Shown here: positions 20,968-34,237 of the stretch, piece by piece
Layout of the letters: each line of letters opens with the position of its first letter
Position numbering within the stretch: the first letter of the stretch is position 1
Source of the DNA: Cristatella mucedo
Taxonomy: Eukaryota > Bryozoa > Phylactolaemata > Cristatellidae
Direction of reading: 5' to 3'
NCBI GenBank assembly: GCA_009760855.2
Contig: WPIO01000010.1
Location: 6,452,001 to 6,516,000, forward strand
DNA: 64,000 nt
Translations under genes and position numbers: made by a program
The notes under the pieces: model-generated
Told to the model about the DNA's origin: nothing
The model's database searches: none
The model's input: the letters and a program-made list of their open reading frames with translations, nothing else

Positions 20968-22456
20968 CACTGCCCTCAAAAAGTTCATACACGCCTGGTC
21001 TATCGATGTGAGTTAGTTTGTTATCATTGCTCCTTTTCGAGTAAGTCGATGCTAATTATTTACTCGTTAAAATCTGTCAATATCTTGTTGGCGTTAGGTG
21101 CAGTTGGCTACGTCTGACTTGGTGAGTAACTGCATTCTCCAGCAAGTGACTCGACGAATCCCGTGTAAACAGATTGGGCAGGTGTGGTCAGGTGACTACT
21201 CCCCTCTGGGATGCAATCCAGCAGAACCAATTTTTGGCAGATTTCGCCAACAAAGATGTCTTGAACAACGACGAGTTAAGGTATCAGGATGTCTCCTTGA
21301 CCTGTTAGGGCCTGCCCCTGCTCTATTAATGACCCCTATGCGACCAGAACATGTCGCCTGTTGTACAGCTTCCTGATGGTACGAGAGTGGTTTTGAAGTC
21401 GTTACAAGAAAATGGCCATTAAAACTGGGAAATCGCGAGGCAGCTGGAGATCTCAGAGGGTACTGTCAGGAACATTATTAGGAAACATCTCGACTGCGGT
21501 ACAACAGAGGCACTACCGAGTACGCTTGAGTCGCTCTCTATTGAATTATTCCATGAAGGGCCAGCTCCATCAAAGTATAGTTTTGAAGGACAGGTTAATC
21601 GCTGGTAAAATGCAATGCCAGAGATTCTGCCAAGCTACCAGAACTGTCGTAAGCCAAAACTTACATAATTTATAACTTCATAGTTCCGGACAAGGGCCGA
21701 ACGTGGGGGTGGCGAAATCGAAGCCTTAGACCGTGCAGCACAAAAAAGCATGGCAGGATTTTGCTAGCCGATTCCAGCATTGGACAGCTGCCCGGTGTAG
21801 CTGAGTGCGATAGACTCTTAAGACCAAATTCAATATTTTAGGCTGAGACAAAGAAAAAATTAAGTTCGCCAGCAAATAGGTGAATATTACATGGACCTTG
21901 GTCTGAAAAGACTACGAAATCCGATGCTAGAAAGATTAATTTGTGGGCTTGCTTCTCAACTTGCAGTGTTGGGCGTCTTCACAGGGTTCAAGGAATCACG
22001 AATCGAAATGTTTCGTCAACATTGTTAAACATTTTGGCTTGTCATCTGTTCACGGTCTTCTTGAATTTGGCTTATAGTGGCAGCATGACTACGATCCAGC
22101 GCACACTACTGTGAGCTTTAAGGAGTTTTCTTCATGAACCTCAGCCGACTATGGCTTCCAGCCAACTGAGGTCTTGCAGTAGCCAAGCCAAAGCACAGAC
22201 TTAAACCAACTAGATCATCTATGGGACGAAGTAAAACGAGCTTTATGGTTTAGATTTATCTAGTGCAAGAATCCTGATGATTTTTTGAGAAATATCCAAC
22301 ATCGTTTTTTCCAGAAACGTGTCGGAAGCTAGTTGAGTCAATGCCACGACATTTGGATGAATTATCACAAGGTCGTCGCCTCGAAAAATTATTGATTGTA
22401 CCAAATAAATTGAATTTACATTCATATTTGTAACTTTTTCTGGACAATTAAACTGT
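20968..22456 (+). mobile_element. Tc1-like DNA transposon, dead
   Basis: It begins after a TA with CACTGCCCTCAAAAAGTT and ends with the complementary-type AACTTTTTCTGGACAATTAA, poorly kept terminal repeats for the family. Between them, traces of a Tc1 transposase lie in order across several frames: paired-type HTH (ENGHxNWEIARQLEIS, near 21371-21520), KKAWQDFA (21740), GCFS-like WACFSTCSVGRLHR (near 21940), WQHDYDPAHT with the second catalytic Asp (22078-22107) and LNQLDHLWDEVKRALW (22201-22248). Many frameshifts and stops. Length about 1.5 kb, normal for Tc1. Confidence 0.85.
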
Positions 22457-22584
22457 CTAACAGTTAGAACCAATCAAAACCTTATGTTTTGAGTAATTTA
22501 GTGTGCTGTTAGCAGGTACTTAAAAGCCTTTGAAAGCAGAGCTCAGTTGGTGCAAAACTCTGCAGCTAGGCTTCTCTGTAATGC

Positions 22585-23395
22585 AATGTATCTCAGTCTT
22601 TAACTCCACAAAGGCATAAAGACCGTGTGAGTGTTATGCAGGAGAGTTTTGTATAGCACACTCACAGCCCAAGCGGCTTTAGGTATGCATTCGGTGGCCG
22701 ACAGACTTCGTCTCACGCAACAAAGAGAAAGTGGGAAGCATAGCAGAGTCAAAAGAGCAGTTTAGGTAGTGAGTATCTTAGAAGTAGCAGCTCAGGACCA
22801 CAGAAAAAGATGTGCCACAGTCGGCAGTAGGAGAGTTGTTGTCGTGTCGTAAGAATTGTGGAAGCCAGTTCCACAGTCTACGACCTGCAGAACTAAAGCT
22901 TCTGTCGCCAACGGTCTTTAAGCGGAAGAATGGGACAGCTAACTAATTGTCCACACAGGACCTGAGGGCGCGAAGAGGCTGAAACTGGTGCAGCCGTTAA
23001 GCTAGGTACGAAGGAGCCAAGCCGTGGCGGGCCTAGTGGGTCAGCTTAAGAACTTTTCTCTGTATCCGTAGCCGAACCGGCAACCATCCTAGTTCTTTTA
23101 GCAAAAGAGACGCGTTCTCAAACCGGTGGGACTTGAAGACTAGCCATGCAGCCACATTCAAAGTCTGCTGCAGTGGCCTACTAGCTTTCTTTGGCAGCCC
23201 AGCTAAAAGGGAATTACAATAATCAAGCTGAGACAGAACAAAAGAGCTAGTTAAATTTCTTACAACCCGCTGTGGGATACACCTCTTAATCTTAGTAAGG
23301 GATCGGATGTGATGGCGAGCTGTAGGGGCAGACTTCTGAATGAAGCCTTTGGAATTATGGCAGCTGTCGAAAGCGAAACCTAAATTTCGTCGGCC
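22585..23395 (-). repeat. LINE-A copy 3, 5'-truncated and old
   Basis: Minus-strand match to the last 0.8 kb of LINE-A, from the CGAAACCTAAATTTCG-like NLGV region to the 3' end (GTTAAAGACTGAGATACAT). It reads without the one-base insertion seen in copies 1 and 2, so it represents the older, frame-correct state at that site. Confidence 0.8.
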
Positions 23396-23399
23396 GTCG

Positions 23400-23975
23400 T
23401 AAGCGACCCAGTTTCTACGTCAGACCACTTCTCGCCGACTTACAAGGGCTATCAGTAAAGTAAGGCGTCAACTTCGAGGTTCTGTCCCTCACTTTTAGAT
23501 TATTTCCTGCTTAGGCTCTAGCCTACCTACAAGATATACTCCTTTACCAGGCTAAGCATCGTACCACCCTCTTTTTTTGCAATCTTATCCGCTTGCTACA
23601 CTTCGTTCAAATATCAAAATATTAGGAGATCGTGCCATTACTTCGTTATTCCCAAAGCAGGGAACTCACTGCCGACTGGTGCTACGACATCCCCGAATTT
23701 GATGACACTAAAAAAAGCTAAAAACATCTATTTGTCACAGCATTTGGTGGACCCGTGTGATTCATCCGTTGTGTGCTTGCTCGCGCTCACACTGTGCATG
23801 CTGACATTAATAATGTTTGCATGTTGATCCTGTGCATGTCACCTCTAACCATGCTATGTTTGTTGTCATACAGAATGCTACCACTAACCATTCGATCATG
23901 CTTCCTTAGTAGCTTATTTTGATTACCTAGAAAGAAATCAAGTTCCCCATAACGGTCAGCAAGTGTATTTTTATC
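23400..23975 (+). repeat. LINE-B 3' third
   Basis: Directly abuts LINE-A copy 3 in opposite orientation. Contains the CTTCTCGCCGACTTACAAGG, CTCCTTTACCAGGCTAAGCA and 3' UTR blocks and part of the terminal hairpin (CCTAGAAAGAAATCAAGTTC). Decayed. Confidence 0.7.
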
Positions 23976-24191
23976 ATTCTTAATAATGATTAGCCCGTCT
24001 ACTTTCAGCCGCTGAACAATAAGAAAATTTGAGCATTGACAGGGATAGCATATCCAAGTTTGTCCACGTATTTGTGACATGTTTCCCAGCTTTAATGGCT
24101 CACTGCGTGTAAGTCGTCTGGAACATACAAAAAAAGGCGTTTAAAGTTGTGGAAAACTCCGAAGCCCAACTCTTTGCTATGAGCGTCGTAG

Positions 24192-24365
24192 TTGGTGAGC
24201 CGTGATGGCACACTAGGTAAGGCAGTTGGTTTTTACGACCTCTCTTCCGAGGTCGTAGGCTCAAATTCTTCGGTGGGCGATCCTATATTGCTGCTGCAAG
24301 CAGTGATGATAGCCATAAAGGCTCTCCTGTTGCTATACAAAAGAGACGGTTAAATCAGCTTTTAT
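24192..24365 (+). mobile_element. SINE1, near full length
   Basis: GGTGAGCCGTGATGGCACAC start, AGGTAAGGCAGTTGG A box, weak B box (GGCTCAAATTC), GGCGATCCTATATTGC body, GGTTAAATCAGCT tail. It also keeps the AGGCTCTCCTGTTGCTATA block. Confidence 0.8.
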
Positions 24366-24384
24366 AGCGGTATTTAGTCACTTG

Positions 24385-24790
24385 TCATTGACTAGCACTG
24401 GCTCCCCATCAGGCAGCATATTGACTTCCGGGTCACCATTGCTGAAACCCTAAGCTTTCTTGCTCAGGCCTATCAAAACGAACTACTTCCCAATCATGCT
24501 AGGAAAAGTAAGCCTAGTTCTTTTGACTAGAGTCATTTAGATGCCCTTAAACTGACATCAAACACAAAGCACACTGTGCTTTTTAACGTACCCAAAGCCT
24601 GGAACTAACCTTCGACTGACGCTGCAACATCCCCATGTTCAAGGACAGTGAACGAGATTCTAATAATGCACCTGTTCAGCATAGCATTTGCTGAGTCTTT
24701 ATTCTCAACTTTACCTTAGTAGGCTTATGTGTGATTACGCATGAGCATACTATCACTATTCTAGTTCTTTGCAGTGAGTTTAGGCGGTCG
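24385..24790 (+). repeat. LINE-B fragment, old
   Basis: Blocks TGGCTCCCCATC, CTACTTCCCAATCATGCTA, CCCAAAGCCTGGAACTAACC and CAGCATAGCATTTGCTGAGTC follow LINE-B order with much decay. Confidence 0.6.
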
Positions 24791-25551
24791 CTATTCTCAA
24801 CCCAGATCATGGTTGAACCTGTAATACCCTGTGGGTGGTAGCGATGGTCATTTGAAGCCGTGTAAATGAGGCTGCTAGATTAGCTAACGTCCTAACCACA
24901 ATTATGCTACTTTTAATGTATATGTCAAGTCGAGATTGAATTCTTTGACGGCCTAATAAAAATGCATCATTATTTTTATTACTATGTTGATAAGGTAATG
25001 ACAGCAATGGCGACATCTAGTAAGATCCTCATACAATACTAATTGTCGCTTATTCGCTGCTAACCAATTGAAGCTGGAGGAAATCTGGGCCTATACATTC
25101 TCGAGAAGAAAGGAAAACTTGCACGGGAGTTGAAGTTAACTATTCCTTTACAAAGAAGGCTTAGGAGGTCCTTGCCAATACGCCTTCAATCTTTCTATCG
25201 TGAGTCCTGAGAAGCTCGTTGAGTAGAGAATGGCAACTTCCTCATTACGAAGCTCGCAATCTCGAATTGGTGTACTCTCGAGAAAACATGACATTTGCTG
25301 GAGCAACGAAACACTTCTGAATGATGGCAAAGCGGCATCAACCGTCTGCATTGAATTTTCTTCGGCCAATCATTTATAATCTCATTCTGGTTAAAACAGG
25401 AGTATGAGGATTACTTTTTCATTACTTTTGTAGGCTTTATACTTACTGCAATAGACTTTGCCTGCGCCTTAACCTGACGACAGCTGCTCCACAGCACTCC
25501 AAGTAAGACGTCCTCAGTCTAAGAAGTCTAAAGCTTCTCGACAGCTCCAGG
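24791..25551. other. Upstream region of the dispanin gene
   Basis: No TATA box or other promoter element that I can support. A 73-residue minus-strand frame (25148-25369) faces away from the gene; it has no recognisable domain, but as the nearest non-repeat frame it is worth a transcript check. An in-frame stop (25504-25506) lies upstream of the start codon at 25552. Confidence 0.4.
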
Positions 25552-25899
25552 ATGCAAGGAAATCAATTACTACATCCGCATCAACGGACAGCTGCCAGCG
25601 ACGAATCTGGTTTCCAGCAGTATCAGTATCCACCGCCACTGAGCTACGACTCACGACCACACCCAATTGGCCTGCCACTGCCATCGACTGTGGATGACTT
25701 CAAGCCAGATGCATCAGCACCACCAGACTACTCGCTTGTCTCGCAGGTTCCTGACAGACTCTCTCAACTACCTCAGCCCCCCAATTGCCAATACTTTTCA
25801 CAGCCTTCTCACGGATACGTTCAGCCAGTGCAGGCACAAATGAACTTGCATTCCTATCATCTACAGACCCATCAAGTCGTCTTAGGAGTCGTAGGACAG
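25552..25899 (+). CDS. CD225/dispanin (IFITM-superfamily) protein, coding exon 1
   Basis: Encodes residues 1-116, the cytosolic N-terminal half: rich in Pro, Gln and Tyr, with PPDY at residues 57-60, a PPxY motif of the kind bound by WW-domain ubiquitin ligases. ATG at 25552 is the first in frame after the stop at 25504. The exon ends in GGACAG/GTAAGT, a consensus donor, in phase 0, exactly matching exon 2 phase. An upstream non-coding exon cannot be excluded. The proline-rich leader before a CD225 domain is typical of dispanins and of PRRT/SynDIG-like proteins; its sequence is not conserved enough to name the subfamily. Confidence 0.85.
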
Positions 25900-26599
25900 G
25901 TAAGTTCTCCCAGCAGTCTTTAATTTCCAGACGATGTTAATCACACTTGTTGACAGTGCAATGTTTCTCGGCTAGGAATGTTTTTGCATGTAGCATAATC
26001 GTAGCAGAGATCTTGAAAAACCAGAGGGGTGGTATAAATTGACCTTAAATTCTCATTAATGATGTTTTCGTGTATTATTCCCATTAGACTGATTAGATCT
26101 AAAGACCGTTAGATAGTCGGAGGGATAATCTAAATAATAAATATCCGAATACTAAAATCAAAGACGGCTTATTAGTCAACTTACTTTTAATCAGATTCTC
26201 TTACTAATCGCACCTTGCTGTAGAGGGTGTTAATTTTCTGCTACTAATCCTGAAGCCTTGCTAATCTATCTCATTACTGTCGCTGTGTAGTGAACGCGAG
26301 TGGATAAGATTAAATTCGCTGCAAGTGCTCCGACTATGTGCCTTCTCTTTACATTGTAGCCCTTCGTACACCCTCCTTTTTTATCCCAAGGCTCAATGAA
26401 AGCCGGCCAATTTTTCAATAACACCGGCTTTTTCAGTATTGCATGATTATTTCTAGGTGTGAGCTTCAGAGTATCGTTTCAATCGCACTAGGCGTATGCT
26501 ATTTTCATCTACCAGCATTTCCTCGACCATGTTAGTTATGTTAAATGCATTATCTCGTCAATGCAGCTTCTGGCAGAGGATCGTGAGCTACAGATTATA

Positions 26600-26659
26600 T
26601 TTACTAAGCTTCACCAGTATTAAAGATCCGCTCCATAATACCAGTGAAGCTTTATTAAA
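26600..26659. repeat. Imperfect inverted repeat, arms of about 22 bp
   Basis: TTTACTAAGCTTCACCAGTA and, after a loop of about 15 bases, its near complement ending GTGAAGCTTTATTAAA. Only a few mismatches. It could be a fold-back element remnant. Confidence 0.7.
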
Positions 26660-27554
26660 AATGCTTTGAAATTGTTGCTTACAGCATTTCAGGCAAAGAA
26701 ACCAAATAAAGCACCGGAAGTAATTGCATTGCTGACTTATGACTTTCTTCGTAGTTTCGTACCGACTTGGGACATTCTTCGCTGGGGAATAACCGGCATG
26801 AAGAGATCGCACGAATGCGTTGTGACCCCAACACGTTGTTTTCTAAGACTTCCCTAGCCGTTGTTGGGCGAATAGCACACTGCTCCGATCCGGCTAGATC
26901 CTCGGCTCCCGACGCCTAGAAACTATGACTGGCCCAAGTTAACGTATACTTGGCTTCAGCATCAAGGTACGGCAGCTTCAAACGAACGATCTCACTAGTG
27001 ATAGCGGCGAGCAACTTTGAGGCAGTCGCTGTGCTCGCCCCCAACCCCTGCCAGACCTGCCTGGCTCGGAATCACTTTCGCTGGGAGCTCCACAATTTAC
27101 TCGGTGTAACCGGTCGCCTTCCCCTCGCCAACTATGCTCTTCCCGATCTGGGCCATTGCCTATGAATGTTCTTGAGGCACACTAATCCTTCAACTTGCAA
27201 TCCGTCACGGCAGTGTTGTGTTTTTGAGAATTCGGAAGGGCATCAAGATCTAAAAATAAACAGCCATGTTCAGCTCAGCCCTATCAGTTGGGGTGCCGCT
27301 CGTGTCCATGTAGCAAGCTGGCTAATTTCACGTCAGCATGGAAGCCTTGTGAGGGGCCTCGATCGGGACTCGCCTACAAGCTGCATTCTGCACGCTGGCC
27401 TAGCTCATCTGTCGCCAGCGCGATATTTCGGGTTTGCATCAGCGAACAAAACTTATGCGACGTGCTTCACGAGAGTAGTTAAACACGCTGCCATTAACCC
27501 GCCGAAGAAACTACAGCCGTGAGAGCCGAACTACGTGTTTCTGATTTGCTAAGC
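26660..27554. other. No recognised feature (intron)
   Basis: 26880-27530 is GC-richer than its surroundings and holds frames of 70-118 residues without a known domain. It looks like an unidentified repeat. Confidence 0.35.
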
Positions 27555-27690
27555 CTAGTTAGCTTGGCCCAGTTGTTAAGGCGCTCGACCCCCTAAGGTC
27601 TGACCGCACTCGTGGCTCGAGCCTTGTGGCGAACGTGGTGCGCCTGATTAGAGATGAGGTTTTCTTAGGGCGCTATATAAATGAATTATA
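27555..27690 (+). mobile_element. SINE2 (tRNA-derived)
   Basis: A box TGGCCCAGTTGTTAAGGCGC, B-box-like GGCTCGAGCC, then the shared 3' block GCGCCTGATTAGAGATGAGG to TTAGGGCGCTATATAAATGA. The tail runs straight into family D copy 2. Confidence 0.8.
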
Positions 27691-28990
27691 TTAGGTAAAC
27701 AGTTGTGTATTATTCACCCCGGAGCAATGGATTTGCAGCAGATTTGCTTCCCCTGTGAAGAACGGGATGCCAACGCGTATTTGGCAATGGCCACAGTTCA
27801 CTGAAGCTCAGCTGGGTAATGCTAGAACCAGGAGGAAATCAAAATGCCAATGAGAGTAAATTCAGCTGCATTTGGTACCTACCTTGTCTTGCACCGGAAG
27901 CATCGAGCAGGAGTCAACGATGGGGAGAAGTCAAATCAACTTGTCCATATCGATCAAAGCGGCTGACCGTAGGAGCTGCCCCACGAGCTGCAGACATGCG
28001 GCCACACAGTCGTGTGACCAGTGCTGGTGAAGAGGAGGTGTGCAAGTTATGTTTTCCGCTCAGCCAACACCAGATTCTCTATAGTGATTGCTGGGTTACT
28101 TTACAACTGCATTGGCGTCAGCAAGCCAAGCGAAATGTGCTACTGCCTTTGTGTAAAGAAACATCAAATTTCTAGTGCCACTGAAGCATAACCATGACTT
28201 CATCTCACAAAAGGAGTTGAGAAAGGAAAGAAAAGGAGTGCTATGTTTCACGCCCGCATGTAGGCCCAATCCAGTCAACCTGTAGTCCCCTCCCAAGCAT
28301 AGCCTCGGTCAGATGAGCGGCAGTATCACAAGCAAAACCAGAAAGAGCTTAAGCTGAGCTAGCAAGATAGAGGAAACTTTCGCGAATTTTCGAGAAAATT
28401 CATCAATTCACCCACTCAATGCCAGTCGGGTCACAACTTCAGACTTTATTGCAAATGCACTCTTTCACCCCCTGCAAGGTAACTCTTACATCAGGTGTGT
28501 ATCCATAGGGTGTCAACTTGAAAGATTAAGCTGTGACAAAACTTGATTCGTCATTCATCAGCCTAATATTTACGTCGGGTATATTAACAGCTAATTTAGT
28601 TTTTGTCGAACACAAAGATATGTTTTGGGCAAAGCCAGAATCCTGCAGTAACGGCAAAACTATCACCACACGATGATGCCAAATTCAGCAGGGAAGCTTC
28701 TTTGTCCTTGCCCTCGCCACTGCCTCATTCCATCACGACTCCCGGAACTAGACTAGTATTGTAATATACTATCTAATTCAGCAATCTCCTTTATGTAGCG
28801 ACAAATGATTCTTATCGACTACCAATACCTCCTGCAGTGCATAAGAATTGTTTGCCTGCTTTCGGACTGGAATCCATGACATCTAGGTCATCGTTACGTG
28901 GGTGCCCCTTAATGTTACCTTACCTATCTGGCAAGTAGCGACATGAAATCGAGGTCCTGTTTAATGCTTTTAAATCCTTTCATTCCCTCG
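27690..28990 (-). repeat. Family D, copy 2
   Basis: Reverse complement of 656-1950 along its whole length, with moderate divergence. A LINE-B 3' end lies at its far side and a SINE2 at its near side, as in copy 1. Confidence 0.75.
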
Positions 28991-28994
28991 CTGC

Positions 28995-29135
28995 GACTTA
29001 TAACAAAAATAATAATAAACTTGATAAAGCGCCCTCACAGAACTTGCTCTCTTTCTAGGTACTTGAGTCTGCTGCAAAATAAACACGATTGAATGGCGAG
29101 TGGTATCATGCTTGATTATACAACATGAATAACTT
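28995..29135 (-). repeat. LINE-B 3' terminus
   Basis: ATT tail, hairpin (GCGCCCTCACAGAACTTG on the plus strand) and the end of the 3' UTR. Shares the private CACTCGCCATTC variant with 525-655. It breaks off at ACATGAATAAC. Confidence 0.7.
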
Positions 29136-29139
29136 ACGA

Positions 29140-29205
29140 CAGGAATAGCACGACCTCGGTCGTGAAGAGCTAGCACCTTACCACCTGTGCTATCAGAGCT
29201 CAACA
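29140..29205 (-). repeat. SINE1 head fragment
   Basis: ACGACCTCGGTCGTGAAGAG and CACCTTACCACCTGTGC are the anticodon-arm and A-box part of SINE1 in reverse. Confidence 0.45.
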
Positions 29206-29264
29206 TCATACTCGGTGATTGGGTCTTGTCGTGATTTAGCATATTGTTTTCTTGCTACCTTTTC

Positions 29265-29530
29265 AGCAATATAGATATCATCAAAGAGCCCTCCCAAGAG
29301 TAATATTTCAACGGACACCTCGCCCTTCATACCTTTTTTTACCTGTACAGCCACCTTCAAGCGTGTTTTCTTGTCGTCTTATCATTTCTTCCACCAATTT
29401 TAAATTTGCTGATGATCGAAGCTTCAGATCGTATGCACCGAAAGTCTGTAACTCACTTGCCGCTTCTGCCGCTAACTGCATTGACTTTTAATCATTTAAG
29501 TTTCAGCAATACACGTTCGTTCGCTCGTTT
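29265..29530 (+). repeat. LINE C-terminal fragment
   Basis: The frame near 29400 reads SFRSYAPKVCNSLAA, a decayed form of the LINE RxFxxxAPxLWNSLP end. Probably a CR1/L2-type LINE different from A and B. Confidence 0.5.
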
Positions 29531-30471
29531 CGTTTCAACCAGCTTTCTCTGGGCCCCAGTGAACTTGCTTTTTGTTAAAGCTTGCTTTGCTTTCGCATTG
29601 GTATGATTAAATACGTGCTAGTCGCCATAAGTCCGACTAAACGATGGCCATGAGTGTTGTGTAATTGCTCTATCATGCAAGCCTACAAATTATGCTAGTT
29701 TCATTGTTTTTGCTTTTCCAATCCGGAAATCATGCATCCCATTAACTCTTGATTCTATAATCCTACGCAGCGAGTTATGAAGCACCGGGACAGTAAAGTA
29801 TAGCACTCCAGGTGCTATACAAGCGATCTACTATTTTAATATGCAAAGCGCCTAGCAATACACTTTCTTCTCTAGGGGCAATATATCTATTTCTTATCAG
29901 TATTAGAATCGATATTAATTCAGTCGACACCTTTCCATTCTGTTAATGTTCTGCATTGTGTTTTAGCTCGCTAATTTTAATTGAAGTAAATCTTTGACAT
30001 GGGATACCTGAGGCCGACCGTGAGATGAGGTAGAAGGAGAGCTTTAATTTAGAAAGTGCTGTAGATTTTTAAGGGCATGCATGGTTTTACCATCCCCTAA
30101 TGACTCGAGCCAAGTTTTACAGAAACCACTATCTGCAGATATGTAGAGAAAACCGGGACAGCAGTTGGCTGTGCTTTGAGCTACACAGGGTTAAAGTTTA
30201 TCTTATACGATCCGAGTGCTATACTTACCTCAAACCACAGTTATAGCAAAAGTGATAATGTGATTGTGCAACGTCACATAAGCTAGCTGATTTTACATCA
30301 ATAGGATTACTCAGTTTCTCTGACTCGCTTGTTGAGGAGTTAGTTAAGTTAGTGAACTCCCCGTTCAACATACCTCATGTGGCCTACTATTGATCATTTC
30401 GGAGCGCTGCTTTGGTTATACTTGGCTCCCATGGACTTGCTAAGCCCATAGAATTATTTGTCCATTTGCAG
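29531..30471. other. No recognised feature (intron)
   Basis: AT-rich up to the splice acceptor. Nothing recognised. Confidence 0.4.
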
Positions 30472-30912
30472 CCGGCTATCATCAACCAGCAGGCTGCTGT
30501 CTCACCACCGAGCTACCTCCAATGGTCGATATTTAATAGCCTCTTTTGCTTCTGGCCTCTTGGTTTGGCCGCCATCATTTACTCGGTGAAGGTCGGCAGT
30601 GCAAGGAGCCCACAGGAGGCTAGAAGCTACTCGCTGACAGCTAGGAATCTCAATATTTCTGCAACCGTGCTGTTGCCTATTTTGACGGCAATCATAGTGG
30701 GCTCCATTTTGGGTACTTCGGCACGAGTGGTTGTGTCAGCCGGCTACTATCCGTCTGCCTACAGCTATTACTACAACCAAATCACATCGTACAGCTACCT
30801 GACTTCCTACAGCTACTCAGTCTACTATTCGACATACGATTTTTACACAGCGTATGGGTATCAATACGCGACTGGTTACCAATATACTCAAGGTTTTTAC
30901 TACTACGGCTAA
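30472..30912 (+). CDS. CD225/dispanin (IFITM-superfamily) protein, coding exon 2
   Basis: Encodes residues 117-262 and the stop TAA. A second PPxY (PPSY, 128-131) is followed by the CD225 domain: WSIFNSLFCFWPLGLAAIIY (re-entrant/intramembrane segment, about 134-153), the loop SVKVGSARSPQEARSYS with the usual YSVK and A..YS signature, then LNI and a second membrane helix (about 178-198). The last 57 residues hold 22 tyrosines alternating with Ser, Gln, Gly and Thr; this tail has no counterpart in vertebrate IFITM proteins. Relatives sit in plasma, endosomal or synaptic membranes; some block virus fusion, others regulate receptors. Which applies here is unknown. No poly(A) signal is obvious downstream. 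The reading frame is intact, unlike all other coding DNA here. Confidence 0.9.
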   Translation, partial: PAIINQQAAVSPPSYLQWSIFNSLFCFWPLGLAAIIYSVKVGSARSPQEARSYSLTARNLNISATVLLPILTAIIVGSILGTSARVVVSAGYYPSAYSYYYNQITSYSYLTSYSYSVYYSTYDFYTAYGYQYATGYQYTQGFYYYG

Positions 30913-31639
30913 GAGTGACAGCGACTGCTCAGCTGCAGCCGAGTCCTTGGCTTATGCTTAGACATGCAGGAGCAGAAACTTAAGGTGTTGAGTGACGTAA
31001 GCAATGCCGTGCATCTCTGATAGGATCATTTTCTGCTCAACCATCACTCTAGGTGTTCAGCGAACTCGCTTGGTGTTGATTAACTTGTCGGCTTTGCCAT
31101 TTCTCCTTATCGCTGCAGCTCTTTCAGCTTCAGATAACTTCGTAATTGACCAATGTTTTGACAAGTGAGCGCTTGTGGCAGGCCAGCATTCACGGAACCC
31201 TTTAATAACTCGTCGACAGGCTGGGCTATGGCAAATTAGTGTGGCAAATTGTTTAGCCTCATAAGCCTTATTTGAATACTTCTTGACTAGCAAATCAATA
31301 ATTCTTATAAAATTTTGACTCTTCAATCTTACGACTGCTGATTCATGAGCATGACCATGCAGACGTTAGCGACTCTGTAATGAACTATCGGTCAGGGAGC
31401 TATTACGAAAGTATAACAGCCTATCAGGAACGACCAGGAAGTCGCACGCTCAAGAGCCAAAGTACATAAAACTAGTTTTAGTTGTCACAGTCCAAAATTG
31501 AAAAGTTTTCCTTTTGAGTTTCAGTGCTGTGAGCTTCTATCACTAACCTATCGCCGACGGATGGTGTGATAGCTGACCAGCTGTGCTGCAAAGCTGTCTC
31601 TTCCCACCAACAACACTTGTCGCATCTCAATTCGCATAC
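30913..31639. other. Downstream of dispanin gene, no feature
   Basis: Probably includes the 3' UTR. No AATAAA close to the stop and no repeats recognised. An 89-residue minus frame (31057-31326) has no known domain. Confidence 0.35.
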
Positions 31640-34047
<2,408 letters not shown>

Positions 34048-34195
34048 AAATCAATATAATTCATTTGTACAGCACCCTAAGAAAACTTAATCTCTATTCA
34101 GGCGCTTCACATATGCTGACTGGCCGAGGTCGCGGACTCGAGCCCACGACCTCAGCCAGACCACGGTCGGGGATTGCACCTTAACCGCAGGGTGT
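34048..34195 (-). mobile_element. SINE2 (tRNA-derived)
   Basis: Minus strand: A box TGCGGTTAAGGTGCAATCC, B box GGCTCGAGTCC, then AGCGCCTGAATAGAGATTAA and the GGTGCTGTACAAATGAATT end. Confidence 0.8.
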
Positions 34196-34210
34196 GTTAG
34201 GGTGATTTTC

Positions 34211-34237
34211 CTGCTACGGGCACAGTGCCCGTAGCAG
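34211..34237. repeat. Perfect 13-bp palindrome
   Basis: CTGCTACGGGCAC, one base, then GTGCCCGTAGCAG. It lies 15 bp outside the SINE2 head. Confidence 0.9.

Larger units (their letters stand above)
25900..30471 (+). other. Intron of the dispanin gene
   Basis: GT-AG intron of 4572 bp, phase 0. The donor is GTAAGT and the acceptor TCCATTTGCAG with a T-rich run before it. It contains a hairpin (26600-26659), SINE2, family D copy 2, LINE-B, a SINE1 piece and another LINE piece. Most of the intron is thus inserted DNA. Confidence 0.8.

Noticed and set aside
27819-28175. 118-residue protein in the dispanin intron
   Set aside because: It lies in family D; the matching stretch in copy 1 is not open in the equivalent frame.
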